The position numbers and the translations under genes are program-made. Positions 1 to 9,501 of a stretch of DNA of 64,000 nt are shown in pieces. Position 1 is the first letter of the stretch. Each line of letters begins with the position of its first letter. Source of the stretch: Serratia quinivorans (GTDB lineage Bacteria > Pseudomonadota > Gammaproteobacteria > Enterobacterales > Enterobacteriaceae); contig NZ_CAMKGL010000001.1 in assembly GCF_946227985.1 (NCBI RefSeq), positions 496,001-560,000 on the forward strand. Reading direction: 5' to 3'. The notes below the pieces were generated by a model that saw only the letters and a list, made by a program, of their open reading frames with translations, did no database searches and was not told where the DNA came from.

Positions 1-291
1 CTACATGTTCTTGATGCCGTCGGGAATGGTGTAGAACGTCGGATGACGGTAGATTTTGTCATCGGACGGATCGAAGAAGGCTTCACGATCTTCCGGCTGC
101 GAGGCGATCAGATGGCTGGACTGCACCACCCAGATTGAGCAACCTTCGTTGCGGCGAGTATAGGCGTCGCGAGCGTTTTCCAGCGCCATCTGGTCATCGG
201 CGGCATGCAGACTGCCGACGTGACGGTGCGCCAGCCCCTGTTTGCTGCGGATAAACACTTCATACAATGGCCATTCAACGTGTGTCATCAT
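1..291 (-). CDS. paaB: 1,2-phenylacetyl-CoA epoxidase subunit PaaB
   Basis: Small structural subunit of the multicomponent monooxygenase that epoxidises the ring of phenylacetyl-CoA (PaaABCE complex). The 96-residue protein begins MTHVEWPLYEVFIRSKQGL and carries the family segment HRHVGSLHAADDQMAL, and its length matches the family (about 95). It follows paaA on the same strand with 9 bases between them, as in enteric paa operons. The stop codon lies on the first three bases of the window, so the gene is just complete and the rest of the operon lies to the left. Seen: sequence and order. Known: the role of the family. Confidence 0.95.
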   Translation of the reverse strand: MMTHVEWPLYEVFIRSKQGLAHRHVGSLHAADDQMALENARDAYTRRNEGCSIWVVQSSHLIASQPEDREAFFDPSDDKIYRHPTFYTIPDGIKNM

Positions 292-300
292 CGGTTCCTT

Positions 301-1239
301 TTATGCGGCGGATGAGGTGTTTTTGGCCGCGTGGGCCAGGGCGCCTTCACGCACCCAGGCACCTTCGTCCCAGGCGCGGCGTTTGGCCTGCAGCCGTTCG
401 TGGTTGCATTGCCCGCGGCCTTTAATCACCTCGTGCAGTTCACTCCAGTCGATTTCGCCGAAGCGATAGTGGCCGCTGGCTTCATCCCAGGCTAAATCGG
501 CATCCGGGGCGCTCATTCCCAGGGCTTCCAACTGCGGCACGGTATTGTCGACAAACTTCTGCCGCAGCTCGTCGTTGCTGTGGCGTTTGATCTTCCAGGC
601 CATGCTTTGCGCGCTGTGGGGGGAATCGGTGTCGCTTGGGCCGAACATCATCAGCACCGGCCACCAAAAGCGATTAATCGCGTCCTGCAGCATGGCTTTT
701 TGCTGTTCGCTGCCATTGGCCATCGCCATCACCGCCTCATATCCCTGGCGCTGGTGGAAGCTCTCTTCCTTGCAAATTTTCACCATCGCGCGCGCGTAGG
801 GGCCATAAGAAGCACGGCACAGGGCTACCTGATTGACGATAGCCGCGCCGTCGACCAGCCAGCCGATCACCCCGATATCCGCCCAGTTGAGCGTCGGATA
901 ATTGAAGATCGAAGAGTATTTCATCTTGCCGTCGAGCATTTTCTGGTAGATGTCCTGGCGCGAGCAGCCCAGGGTTTCGGCGGCGCTGTACAGATACAGA
1001 CCGTGACCGGCTTCGTCTTGCACCTTGGCCAGTAACACCGCCTTGCGGCGCAGCGTCGGCGCTCGCGTCAGCCAGTTGGCTTCCGGCAACATGCCCACCA
1101 CTTCGGAATGGGCATGCTGGCCAATCTGACGGATCAGGTTTTGGCGGTAGGCATCCGGCATCCAGTCTTTGGCCTCAATGGAGGTATCCGCCGCAATCTT
1201 GTCGTCGAAGTGTTGTTGATATTGCGCGTCAGTTGTCAT
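301..1239 (-). CDS. paaA: 1,2-phenylacetyl-CoA epoxidase catalytic subunit PaaA
   Basis: Catalytic di-iron subunit of phenylacetyl-CoA epoxidase; with PaaB, PaaC and the reductase PaaE it inserts oxygen into phenylacetyl-CoA in the cytoplasm. The start at [18 protein letters not shown] gives 312 residues, close to the usual size; a longer frame exists but its extra 18 codons cover the operator-like dyad and lack family similarity. Iron-ligand motifs of the ferritin-like fold are visible (DEAGHG and [10 protein letters not shown], each an E..H pair). First gene of the operon, divergent from paaZ. Confidence 0.96.
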   Translation of the reverse strand: MTTDAQYQQHFDDKIAADTSIEAKDWMPDAYRQNLIRQIGQHAHSEVVGMLPEANWLTRAPTLRRKAVLLAKVQDEAGHGLYLYSAAETLGCSRQDIYQKMLDGKMKYSSIFNYPTLNWADIGVIGWLVDGAAIVNQVALCRASYGPYARAMVKICKEESFHQRQGYEAVMAMANGSEQQKAMLQDAINRFWWPVLMMFGPSDTDSPHSAQSMAWKIKRHSNDELRQKFVDNTVPQLEALGMSAPDADLAWDEASGHYRFGEIDWSELHEVIKGRGQCNHERLQAKRRAWDEGAWVREGALAHAAKNTSSAA

Positions 1240-1557
1240 GCTTGCCTCTTGGTGATTCGTATTTTTCACATTAAATATAAAAATGTGAATCACGTTAACT
1301 TACCATAAGGCTACAAACTGATAACAAAAAGATCAAACGACATTTATGTGGTTTTGCGATGGCACTCACAGGTTGTGTTTATATGTAATTGTTATATATG
1401 GTCATTTAAAATCCATGGGTGGGGAGGAATAGCCCGTCTTTTGAGCTTTAGGGCCGTGATGTTTTGTTTTTGTTAAATATTGCCCAAGAGAAAACTGGAC
1501 AATACCTGATACGTAATTAATCATTGTGGTGTAAATTTATGAATTCCGGAGGAGCAA
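1240..1557. promoter_or_regulatory. Divergent paaA/paaZ control region with PaaX-like dyad
   Basis: This 318-base gap separates the divergent paa promoters. A dyad GTGATTC (1252-1258) and GAATCAC (1287-1293) lies 13 to 54 bases upstream of the paaA start, and 1284-1296 (TGTGAATCACGTT) resembles the PaaX operator core as I remember it (TRTGATTCGYGTT). In E. coli this region binds the phenylacetyl-CoA-responsive repressor PaaX with CRP and IHF. The AT-rich stretch 1310-1480 may hold the IHF and CRP sites, but I could not place them. paaZ has a strong ribosome site (GGAGGAG, just before 1558). Confidence 0.6.
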
Positions 1558-3630
1558 ATGCAGCAGTTACACAGTTACCTTTCTGGCGGCTGGGTGTTCG
1601 GCCAGGGCACCGCCCGCGAAATCCATCATGCCGTTACCGGCGAACCGCTGTATCAGGTTTGTTCCGACGGGCTGCCGCTGGCTGCCAGCCTGGAGTATGC
1701 GCGCAGCCGGGGTGGCAAGGCGCTGGCGCAGATGACCTTCCAACAGCGCGCACAGATGATGAAAGCGGTGGCCAAACACCTGTTGGCACATAAAGAAGCG
1801 CTGTATGAAATTTCCTACCAAACCGGGGCAACCCGCAGTGACGGCTGGGTGGACATTGAGGGCGGCATAGCCACGCTGTTTGCCTATGCCGGTCTGGCAG
1901 GACGTGAATTGCCGGACGATACCCTGTGGCCGGAAGACGAACTGATCCCGCTGTCCAAGCAGTCGCAGTTTGCCGCCCGCCATGTGCTGACTTCACGTCC
2001 TGGCGTGGTTCTGCATATCAATGCCTTTAACTTCCCCTGCTGGGGGATGCTGGAAAAGCTGGCACCGACCTGGCTGGCGGGGATGCCGGCGATCATCAAA
2101 CCGGCAACCGCCACCGCACAGTTGACGCAGGCAATGGTCAAATTGATTATCGACAGCGGTTTGGTGCCGGAGGGCGCGCTGCAACTGGTGTGTGGCGGTA
2201 TCGGCGACATGTTTGAACACCTCGATTATCAGGATGCGGTGACCTTTACCGGCTCGGCGCAGACCGGTCAGCAGCTGCGGGCGCATCCGCGCCTGCTGGA
2301 AAAATCCATTGCCTTCACCATGGAGGCCGATTCGCTCAACTGCTGTGTGTTGGGGGAAGATGTGACACCGCAGATGCCGGAGTTTGCGCTGTTTATCAAA
2401 GAGGTGTGCCGCGAGATGACCGCCAAGGCCGGGCAAAAATGTACCGCCATCCGGCGGATTATCGTGCCGGCGAAGCGGGTGGCAGAAGTGCAGCAGGCGC
2501 TGTTGCAGCGTCTGGCCGGTGTCACGGTGGGCGATCCTAAACTGGAGCAGGTGCGCATGGGCGCGCTGGTCAGCCATGAGCAACGCAATGACGTACAGCA
2601 AAAGGTCGATTTTCTGCTGCATAACGGCTGTGAACCCTTGTGCGGTGCCGTGGCGGATAAACTGACCCCGATGGGGGAAAATGCGAATAACGGCGCATTT
2701 TACCCGGTCACCCTGTTGTACTGCGCCGATCCCTTTACCCATCAGGCGGTGCACGCTACCGAAGCTTTTGGTCCGGTGGCGACCTTGATGCCTTATCAGC
2801 ACACTGAACAGGCGATCGAACTGGCGTTAATGGGCCAGGGCAGCCTGGCGGGATCGCTGGTGACCGCCGATGAAACTCTGGCAATGCGGTTTATCCGCGC
2901 GACGGCCTGCGCCCATGGTCGTATGCTGATTTTGGATCAACAGGCGGCGCTGGAGTCCACCGGCCACGGTTCCCCGTTACCGATGCTGGTGCACGGCGGG
3001 CCAGGGCGAGCGGGGGGCGGTGAGGAACTGGGCGGGTTACGGGCGGTGAAACACTATATGCAACGCACGGCGATCCAGGGCAGCCCGGCGATGCTGGCGG
3101 CGATTGGCCGTGAGTGGGTACTCGGGGCGACGGTGATTGAGGATCCGGTTCATCCGTTCCGTAAATACTTTGAACAGCTGCGGCTGGGCGAAAGCCTGCT
3201 CACCGCAAGGCGTACGGTGACCGAAGCCGACATCGTTAACTTTGCCTGCCTGAGCGGTGACCATTTCTATGCTCATATGGACAAGATTGGTGCCGCCGAA
3301 TCCCTGTTTGGCGAGCGGGTCGCGCATGGCTACTTTGTGGTTTCTGCCGCTGCCGGCTTGTTTGTCGACCCGGGTGTGGGGCCGGTGATCGCCAACTACG
3401 GCATGGAAAACCTGCGTTTTATCGAGCCGGTGAAAATTGGCGATACCCTCCAGGTGCGGCTGACCTGCAAGAAGAAAATCCGCAAGCCGCAGAAAACCGC
3501 GGAAGATCGTCCGCATGGCGTGGTGGTGTGGGATGTGCAGGTGCTTAATCAACATCAGCAGGCGGTGGCGTTGTACAGCATTCTGACGCTGGTGGCACGC
3601 CAGCAAGGGGATTTTGAGGCGACAAGCTAA
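1558..3630 (+). CDS. paaZ: Bifunctional oxepin-CoA hydrolase / 3-oxo-5,6-dehydrosuberyl-CoA semialdehyde dehydrogenase PaaZ
   Basis: Opens the oxepin ring of the phenylacetate pathway and oxidises the resulting semialdehyde. The 690 residues (E. coli 681) hold an N-terminal aldehyde dehydrogenase domain, about 1-520, with the catalytic cysteine in [10 protein letters not shown] and the general-base glutamate in [10 protein letters not shown], then a C-terminal MaoC-type hot-dog hydratase, about 530-680, with the GDHFYAHMD active-site motif. It is divergent from paaA, as in E. coli. Nothing is missing from either active site. Confidence 0.96.
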   Translation: MQQLHSYLSGGWVFGQGTAREIHHAVTGEPLYQVCSDGLPLAASLEYARSRGGKALAQMTFQQRAQMMKAVAKHLLAHKEALYEISYQTGATRSDGWVDIEGGIATLFAYAGLAGRELPDDTLWPEDELIPLSKQSQFAARHVLTSRPGVVLHINAFNFPCWGMLEKLAPTWLAGMPAIIKPATATAQLTQAMVKLIIDSGLVPEGALQLVCGGIGDMFEHLDYQDAVTFTGSAQTGQQLRAHPRLLEKSIAFTMEADSLNCCVLGEDVTPQMPEFALFIKEVCREMTAKAGQKCTAIRRIIVPAKRVAEVQQALLQRLAGVTVGDPKLEQVRMGALVSHEQRNDVQQKVDFLLHNGCEPLCGAVADKLTPMGENANNGAFYPVTLLYCADPFTHQAVHATEAFGPVATLMPYQHTEQAIELALMGQGSLAGSLVTADETLAMRFIRATACAHGRMLILDQQAALESTGHGSPLPMLVHGGPGRAGGGEELGGLRAVKHYMQRTAIQGSPAMLAAIGREWVLGATVIEDPVHPFRKYFEQLRLGESLLTARRTVTEADIVNFACLSGDHFYAHMDKIGAAESLFGERVAHGYFVVSAAAGLFVDPGVGPVIANYGMENLRFIEPVKIGDTLQVRLTCKKKIRKPQKTAEDRPHGVVVWDVQVLNQHQQAVALYSILTLVARQQGDFEATS

Positions 3631-3637
3631 AGACGAA

Positions 3638-3671
3638 GGGGATGGCTGCTATGTTAAGATGCGCCATCCCC
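3638..3671 (+). terminator. Hairpin after paaZ
   Basis: Perfect 9-base arms GGGGATGGC (3638-3646) and GCCATCCCC (3663-3671) lie just after the paaZ stop. There is no run of T after it, so it is a weak or rho-assisted 3' end at best; it overlaps the leader of the next gene. Confidence 0.4.
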
Positions 3672-3690
3672 CTGACTAATAATTGTGCCT

Positions 3691-4788
3691 ATGACGATCC
3701 AACAACTCCAGCTAAGTGGCTTCCGTTCTATCCGCAACCTGCAACTGCAATTGGGCCGCCTGAATGTGATCAGCGGCCCGAATGGCTGCGGCAAATCAAA
3801 CCTGTATAAAGCGGTACGGTTGATCCACGAGGCGGCATGTGGGCGCTTGTCTACGGCGCTGGCCGAGGAGGGCGGCATTCAGAAGGCGATGTGGGCCGGA
3901 GGATTGCGCCCGGGCGATCGGCGGGGCGATCCGAAACGGATGTTGCTGTCTGCCACCCTTGAGGACTTCGATTATCAGTTGCAGCTGGGGTTCCCCGATC
4001 CTACCGACAGTCTGTTTCAACTCGATCCGCTGGTCAAAGAGGAATCGCTGTGGGTAGCCGGCCATGGCCGTCGCCCGTCGACGCGGGTGCTGGAGCGGCG
4101 CAATCAAAGCGCATTTCTGACGAATATTCAGGGCGAACGCACGACTTATCCCGCCAGTTTACATGCGGAGGAATCGGTGTTTGGTCAGCTTGCCGACCCC
4201 CACCTGTATCCCGAGGTGTCGCAGGTGCGGGAAAACCTGCGCCAGTGGCGCTTTTATCATGAGTTTGCCGTTTGGCCCGGTTCACCACTGCGTGCACCGC
4301 AGGTGGGCATCCGCGCGCCGGTACTGGCGCATGACGGCAGTAATCTGGCCGCCGCTTTTGAAACCGTTTGCGAGATAGGCAACGGGGAGTTGCTGCATGA
4401 GATCCTGGGGCAGGCCTTTCCGGACAGTCAGTTTGAAATACAGGCACCGCAGGGGCGTTTTCAGCTATTGATGCATCGGGCCGGGATTTTACGGCCTTTG
4501 GACAGTGCCGAGCTTTCGGACGGTACGCTGCGTTTTCTCTGCCTGGCCGTGGCGATGCTCAGCCCGCGCCCCCCGGCATTTATGGCCTTTAACGAACCGG
4601 AAAACAGCCTGCACCCGCAGTTGCTGCCGGCACTGGCAATGCTGATCGCCGAAGCCAGTCGATACAGCCAACTGTGGATCACCAGCCATTCACCACAATT
4701 GGCCGAACTGATTGGCCACCACAGCCTGGTCACGCATTATCAACTGGCGCAGCAACAGGGGGAAACCCTGCTGCTCACCTCGGATTAA
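3691..4788 (+). CDS. AAA family ATPase, RecF/SMC-like (DUF2813/AAA_21 type)
   Basis: A 365-residue stand-alone ATPase with ABC/SMC-type motifs: Walker A SGPNGCGKSN near residue 27, a signature-like region LSDGTLRFL, Walker B MAFNEPENSLHP, and the switch histidine in ITSHSPQLAEL. There is no coiled-coil insert or nuclease domain, so it is not RecF itself. Such proteins occur widely in enteric genomes with unknown substrates. ATG at 3691 is preferred over GTG at 3685, though neither has a good ribosome site. Its 3' end overlaps the convergent Kdo hydroxylase gene by four bases. Confidence 0.7.
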   Translation: MTIQQLQLSGFRSIRNLQLQLGRLNVISGPNGCGKSNLYKAVRLIHEAACGRLSTALAEEGGIQKAMWAGGLRPGDRRGDPKRMLLSATLEDFDYQLQLGFPDPTDSLFQLDPLVKEESLWVAGHGRRPSTRVLERRNQSAFLTNIQGERTTYPASLHAEESVFGQLADPHLYPEVSQVRENLRQWRFYHEFAVWPGSPLRAPQVGIRAPVLAHDGSNLAAAFETVCEIGNGELLHEILGQAFPDSQFEIQAPQGRFQLLMHRAGILRPLDSAELSDGTLRFLCLAVAMLSPRPPAFMAFNEPENSLHPQLLPALAMLIAEASRYSQLWITSHSPQLAELIGHHSLVTHYQLAQQQGETLLLTSD

Positions 4789-5681
4789 ATCAAGGGCTTG
4801 CGCAGCAGCGTTTCCAGCATTTTTAGCGGTGACTGCCGTGGGTTTTTCATCGCGCTGACTGGCAGCAGGAAGGTTTGTTCCAACATAAACTGGCCGGCCA
4901 TCGCTGCATGCGGTGTTTGATCGGAAAAACAGATCCAGCTGCTGCCCGGTGGCAGGTCGAGTGCCAGTTGTGGGCCTTGCTGCTGGTAGTGTTGGTCGGC
5001 TTTCATTGCATCGTGCAGGTGCAGCATCAGGTGGTCGTAATGGCTGCGGCGGCGTTTGGTGATGCCGACCTTATGCTGTAGCCAACTGCTCAACGGCGAA
5101 TAGCGCGGCAGGCGCGGTATAAAACGTTGTGCCAATTGGGGAAAGGGTTCACCGACGCGCCACTGGCGATGTTCTCCGTGCGGATTGATATTGGTAAAAA
5201 TACGCAGGATGCGTTCACCCTGATTAGGGCGTGACGGGAAGGCATCAACGTGCAAACGACTGTCGTCCTTACGCCATGAGCTGGTCGCGCGCCAGGCCGA
5301 AACCGGGTGCAGGCGCAGGCTGTTAACCGGGGAATACAAGGTCTGCTGATAATGAGGCAGTAAACCGGCGATCAACTGTCGGCTGGCCTGATAATAACGT
5401 TCCAGCAGTGCCTGTACCTGCGGCTGTTGCGCCGCGATGGCTACGCCAGATAATTTTTGGCTTTCCGGCCAATAGCTGATGTTTTTACGTTTTATATCCA
5501 CCAGTGCGGGATCCAATAACGTTAATTCAGCGGCTAACAATGGAAATTTTAATTCGGGCAAAAACAATACTTTTCCTTGCTCCAGCGCCTCAACGGCGGT
5601 GAGGGCAACGGGCAGGGGGGCGCTGTCCCACTGCCGTTGTGGCAATGTCATCAACGCCTGTTCCGGCATAAGGCTATCCAT
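4785..5681 (-). CDS. kdoO: Kdo hydroxylase family Fe(II)/2-oxoglutarate dioxygenase
   Basis: Probably hydroxylates Kdo of the lipopolysaccharide inner core to Ko (D-glycero-D-talo-oct-2-ulosonic acid), as KdoO does in Yersinia and Burkholderia. The 298-residue protein has the iron motif HVDAFPSR (HxD) and a distal histidine in SDQTPHAAM, with conserved blocks NISYWPESQ and RIFTNINPHGE. The start at MDSLMPEQA follows AAGGAG; a TTG seven codons earlier gives no better site. It stands alone, convergent with the ATPase gene. The family call is firm; the exact substrate is inferred. Confidence 0.8.
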   Translation of the reverse strand: MDSLMPEQALMTLPQRQWDSAPLPVALTAVEALEQGKVLFLPELKFPLLAAELTLLDPALVDIKRKNISYWPESQKLSGVAIAAQQPQVQALLERYYQASRQLIAGLLPHYQQTLYSPVNSLRLHPVSAWRATSSWRKDDSRLHVDAFPSRPNQGERILRIFTNINPHGEHRQWRVGEPFPQLAQRFIPRLPRYSPLSSWLQHKVGITKRRRSHYDHLMLHLHDAMKADQHYQQQGPQLALDLPPGSSWICFSDQTPHAAMAGQFMLEQTFLLPVSAMKNPRQSPLKMLETLLRKPLI

Positions 5682-6002
5682 ACGTATCCTATCTCCTTGC
5701 AAAGTAGGGTTCTTCTAATTGTTTTTATTTGAATGGAATTTATAACCCGAGGGAATTATTCCCGAATTGAATTAGTGGGTAATAAGCTGGGTTTAATAAT
5801 GGTAGCACCATTAAAATTCACCAAACACTAAACAGAGATTAAACGATATGCTAATCGCACGAATGGGTAAAAATAGATTTAAGCGGAATTAATGTGTTTG
5901 TTATTGGAAATTAATCAAAAGCATCGATTAGGCATGATAATTCTATTAGGTGGCCTGGGTTTTTTATCTGGGACCGCCTTTTGTTAAAGGCGGCCCACCG
6001 GG
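5682..6002. other. AT-rich intergenic stretch with hairpin at the cyclase 3' end
   Basis: There is no credible coding sequence here. It presumably holds the promoter of the Kdo hydroxylase gene on minus. A perfect hairpin with arms CCGCCTTT (5974-5981) and AAAGGCGG (5986-5993) sits ten bases past the diguanylate cyclase stop codon. It has no T-run on either side and is probably that gene's 3' end. Confidence 0.4.
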
Positions 6003-7553
6003 TCAAGCGGAGTAAATGCGGTTTTTGCCCTGGGCCTTCGCTTGGTACAGTGCGCTGTCAGCCTGATTGATAAAGCTCATCGGCGTGTCGTTATACATAT
6101 GCGGCACCTTGGCGTAGATCCCTATGCTGATGGTGATGACGCCATGTGGGTTGCCATCATGGGGTATTTTTAGCTCCCGCACCGCTTCAATGACGCGCTC
6201 GGCGAAAATCAGTGCGCCCTGAGCGTCGGTATCCGGCAAGATGATGGCCATTTCTTCGCCGCCGTAGCGGGCCATGATGTCGTTGCTGCGGCTGGCCATT
6301 CCCTTGAGCATTTGTCCGATTTGCTGCAGACACTGGTCGCCGGCCACGTGGCCATAGATGTCGTTATACTGCTTGAAATAGTCGATATCCAACATCAACA
6401 GCGCCACGCTGCGGTAGTTGCGTGAGGCGCGCATCAGCTCATTCTTTAAGGCGATATCAAACTGACGGCGGTTGGCCAGCCCGGTCAGACCGTCCAGCAA
6501 GGCCAGTTCCTCCAGGGTTCGGTTGATACTGGTGAGCTGATCGCGAGTGCGCATCAGCTCGGCTTCGGTGCGCACGCTGTGGTTTATCTGACGCATCAGC
6601 ACCATCCCCATGGCCAACAGGATCGCCAGCAGGGTGGCGCCACCCAGGGCAAACAGGCCCGAATCGTTGCGCCAATCAGCCAGCACATCTTTTTTCGACA
6701 ACCCGGCGGCAATCACCAGTGGGTAGCGGTTAACCCGTGAATAGCCGTAAATCCGTTCTACCTTGTCGTAGCGCGAGGTAATGGTGGCATTGCCGAATTC
6801 GGAGTGTGGCAATATTTCCCGGAACAGCACGCCATCGGAAATATTCTTGCCGATGGCCGCCAGAGAATAAGGACGGCGGTAGAGAATGGTGCCGTCCGCC
6901 AATAGCAGGTTGAGTGAAGCATCGCTGTTTAGCGCAAAGGTATCGTAAAACTGGCGGAAATAATTGATATACAATGTGGCCAGCACGACCCCGGCAAAGC
7001 TGCCGTCCGGGTGGTTGAAACGGCGTGATACCGGAATGATCAAATCGCCGGTAGAGCGGCTGCGCACCACCTTGCCGATATACACTGCGTTACTGTTGTG
7101 TTCGAGGTGATATTTAAAATATTCCCGGTCGGCATTATTGGCGTTTTGTACAAACCGGCCCGATGAAGTGACAACCCAATTACCTTGCGCATCGTAAACA
7201 AACAGCCCGTGCAGTTGCGGCAGGTTACCCACCTGTGTTTGCATCACTTTTTGCAATCGTAACAGCTGTGGGCGAGCCAGCCCGTCAACCTGAATGCGTT
7301 CACTCAGATCGGACAGCGTGCTGTCGGTCTGCATAAAGGTGTCATCGGCATGCTGCGCCAGCGCACGGGCCAAATTGGCTGATTCATACTCGGCACTTTG
7401 CACGTCGCGCTGATGGGCAGTCCAAATTTGCCAGGCGTTAAACAGGATCAGCGTAACGGCAACGATGACGACAAACACGCCGGCCTGGAATAATAACGGG
7501 GAGTTTTTACCGTTGCGAGGCCGTTCGGCATCCTGCAGTTGCTGCTGTGTCAT
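6003..7553 (-). CDS. Membrane diguanylate cyclase with periplasmic dCache sensor
   Basis: Likely makes cyclic di-GMP in response to an external small ligand. Of 516 residues, a membrane segment near 18-38 and another near 305-328 flank a Cache-type periplasmic domain (LFVYDAQGNWVVTSSGR and PVSRRF are typical), followed by a GGDEF domain from about 345. The active-site loop reads RYGGEEMA (GGEE, so active is expected) and an inhibitory I-site RSND lies exactly five residues before it, implying product feedback. Start ATG follows AAGGGTG. Monocistronic by spacing. Confidence 0.9.
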   Translation of the reverse strand: MTQQQLQDAERPRNGKNSPLLFQAGVFVVIVAVTLILFNAWQIWTAHQRDVQSAEYESANLARALAQHADDTFMQTDSTLSDLSERIQVDGLARPQLLRLQKVMQTQVGNLPQLHGLFVYDAQGNWVVTSSGRFVQNANNADREYFKYHLEHNSNAVYIGKVVRSRSTGDLIIPVSRRFNHPDGSFAGVVLATLYINYFRQFYDTFALNSDASLNLLLADGTILYRRPYSLAAIGKNISDGVLFREILPHSEFGNATITSRYDKVERIYGYSRVNRYPLVIAAGLSKKDVLADWRNDSGLFALGGATLLAILLAMGMVLMRQINHSVRTEAELMRTRDQLTSINRTLEELALLDGLTGLANRRQFDIALKNELMRASRNYRSVALLMLDIDYFKQYNDIYGHVAGDQCLQQIGQMLKGMASRSNDIMARYGGEEMAIILPDTDAQGALIFAERVIEAVRELKIPHDGNPHGVITISIGIYAKVPHMYNDTPMSFINQADSALYQAKAQGKNRIYSA

Positions 7554-7737
7554 GTCACCCTTGCTGTACAATCTTTAAATCGAGGTAAGAACAATCTTAC
7601 ATCTTATTCGTTAATCACCTGGACCACTACACCTTAAACGGTGAAAATGAATAAGTTGTTGAGGGTAGAGGAAGAATATATTGGCTCCGATTATACCCTC
7701 GCACTAAACCGGCGGAGATAATACAGGGATCGCGGGC

Positions 7738-7932
7738 ATGTCTGACTACATCATTATTACTTTGCTGACGTTGGTGGTTTATTACCCGCTGACGCTGGGA
7801 GTGCTGGCGTTAACGATCCTGTTTGCCTGGCGGCAGCGTAAGTCACCGTACTGGCGTTTGGGATTGGTGCTGCTGACGGCGCTGTTTGTGCTGTTTGCCA
7901 TGGCGGCCTATGACTGGTATCACTACAATTGA
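7738..7932 (+). CDS. Small two-helix membrane protein
   Basis: A 64-residue protein with two hydrophobic stretches (about 4-27 and 40-58) separated by a basic turn WRQRKSPYWR, so both ends are probably periplasmic. I do not recognise the family. It stands alone between a cyclase and a VOC protein, facing away from both. The ribosome site is weak. Confidence 0.6.
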   Translation: MSDYIIITLLTLVVYYPLTLGVLALTILFAWRQRKSPYWRLGLVLLTALFVLFAMAAYDWYHYN

Positions 7933-7986
7933 TGGTGATGCCACGATGCCCGCTATCCGAGGCGGACACCGCTGCGGGATGACGAA

Positions 7987-8403
7987 TTATTCAACGTTAA
8001 TCATCCAATTGACGCCAAACTGGTCGGTCAGCATACCAAAACCTTTGGCCCAGAAGGTGGACTGATATGGCATGGTCACCTGGCCGCCTTGCGACAGTTT
8101 TGCAAACAGTTCACGGCCTTGATCCACGGTACTCGGGTTGAGCGACAGGGCAAATCCTTTGTGTGATGCGTCGGCACCCTCTTGCGGGCAGCCATCCGAG
8201 GCCATCAGCGCGGTTTCACCTATCAGCAGCCGGGCATGCATGATGGACTCCGGATCGACGTCCTGCGGGCTGCCCTGTTTGGCTTCCTCGGGCATTTCTT
8301 TGTAACGCATCATCATTTCAAGCGTGGCACCCAACTGCTGTACGTAGAAGTTCACCGCCTGTTCACAGTTACCGCTAAAGAATAAGTAGGGTTGAATCAC
8401 CAT
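7987..8403 (-). CDS. VOC superfamily protein, PhnB/YjdN type
   Basis: A 138-residue protein of the glyoxalase/dioxygenase fold. It begins MVIQPYLFFSGNCEQAVNFY, the hallmark of the PhnB/YjdN group, and ends FGVNWMINVE, also typical. Members bind small ligands or are of unknown activity; an activity cannot be read from sequence. It is a single-gene unit with a GAGG ribosome site. Confidence 0.85.
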   Translation of the reverse strand: MVIQPYLFFSGNCEQAVNFYVQQLGATLEMMMRYKEMPEEAKQGSPQDVDPESIMHARLLIGETALMASDGCPQEGADASHKGFALSLNPSTVDQGRELFAKLSQGGQVTMPYQSTFWAKGFGMLTDQFGVNWMINVE

Positions 8404-8674
8404 GACATTGACCTCTGTAATGGCCCGTCTGGGCGTTTAGCGGCCTACGGCGGGCGGGAAACAATAGTTTCTTATTGCGACTATTGCCGTTGGAAACTTA
8501 CAAGTGTAGTGCGATTTCCGCTGAATGCTCGGTTGCCGATCACGCTTTGGATATTTTTTGCACACCTGGACGTATTGACCGAAAAATCGGGATGGTTCAT
8601 CCCGATTTGGACAGATTATCTGAGCGGTCACAGTTCCTATACTCGTTACAACCTTCACTAACGGAGTCACTGTA

Positions 8675-9448
8675 ATGAGCAAGCAATCTTTGAATGGAAA
8701 AGTGGTATTGATCGCTGGCGGTGCGAAGAACCTGGGTGGTCTGGTAGCGCGCGATCTGGCGGCCAGCGGAGCAGCCGCGATAGTTGTGCATTACAACAGC
8801 GATGCAACCCGGGCGGCAGCGGAGGAAACGCTGAAGGCGGTTAACGCGGCGGGCGCCCAGGCGATAACGGTACAGGGCGATTTGACCCAGCCCGCTAACG
8901 TGGCGCAGCTGTTTGAGCAGGCTATCAAGGCATTCGGCAAAGTGGATATTGCCGTCAATACCGCCGGTCTGGTGATCAAAAAACCGATTGCCGAGGTGAC
9001 CGAAGCGGATTACGACAGCAGTTTTGACATCAATTCCAAGGCAGCTTTCTTCTTTATCCAGCAGGCGGGCAAACATTTGGCTGACAACGGTCGCATTGTA
9101 TCCATCGTCAGCTCACTGTTGGCGGCCTATACGCCGTTTTATGCCGTCTATCCGGGCAGCAAGGCACCGGTGGAGCATTTTACCCGTGCCGCGTCCAAAG
9201 AGTTTGGCGAGCGGGGCATCAGCGTGAATGCCATCGGCCCCGGTCCGATGGATACGCCGTTCTTCTACGGTCAGGAAAGCAAAGAGGCAGTGGAATATCA
9301 CAGCAGCGCCGCGGCGCTGAGCAAATTCTCGAAAACCGGCCTGACCGACATTGAGGACATCGCGCCGATCGTCAAATTTCTGGTCACCGACGGCTGGTGG
9401 ATCACCGGGCAGACGCTGTTTGCCAGCGGTGGCTATACTACCCGTTAA
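8675..9448 (+). CDS. Short-chain dehydrogenase/reductase
   Basis: Classical SDR of 257 residues. It has the cofactor loop AGGAKNLGG near residue 14, the NTAG block, the catalytic serine in VSSLLAAY and the YPGSK (YxxxK) motif near residue 155. The KNLG variant of the glycine motif occurs in a group of bacterial NADP reductases. Substrate unknown. The following LysR gene, 53 bases downstream on the same strand, may regulate it. Confidence 0.85.
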   Translation: MSKQSLNGKVVLIAGGAKNLGGLVARDLAASGAAAIVVHYNSDATRAAAEETLKAVNAAGAQAITVQGDLTQPANVAQLFEQAIKAFGKVDIAVNTAGLVIKKPIAEVTEADYDSSFDINSKAAFFFIQQAGKHLADNGRIVSIVSSLLAAYTPFYAVYPGSKAPVEHFTRAASKEFGERGISVNAIGPGPMDTPFFYGQESKEAVEYHSSAAALSKFSKTGLTDIEDIAPIVKFLVTDGWWITGQTLFASGGYTTR

Positions 9449-9458
9449 TATCAATGTT

Positions 9459-9478
9459 GCTGCGGCCGGTGCCGCAGC
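9459..9478 (+). terminator. Hairpin between the SDR and LysR genes
   Basis: Arms GCTGCGG (9459-9465) and CCGCAGC (9472-9478) form a 7-bp stem directly after the SDR stop. No T-run follows, so termination is likely partial, leaving room for read-through into the LysR gene. Confidence 0.35.
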
Positions 9479-9501
9479 CTGTTTAACAGGATGCACTGCC
9501 G

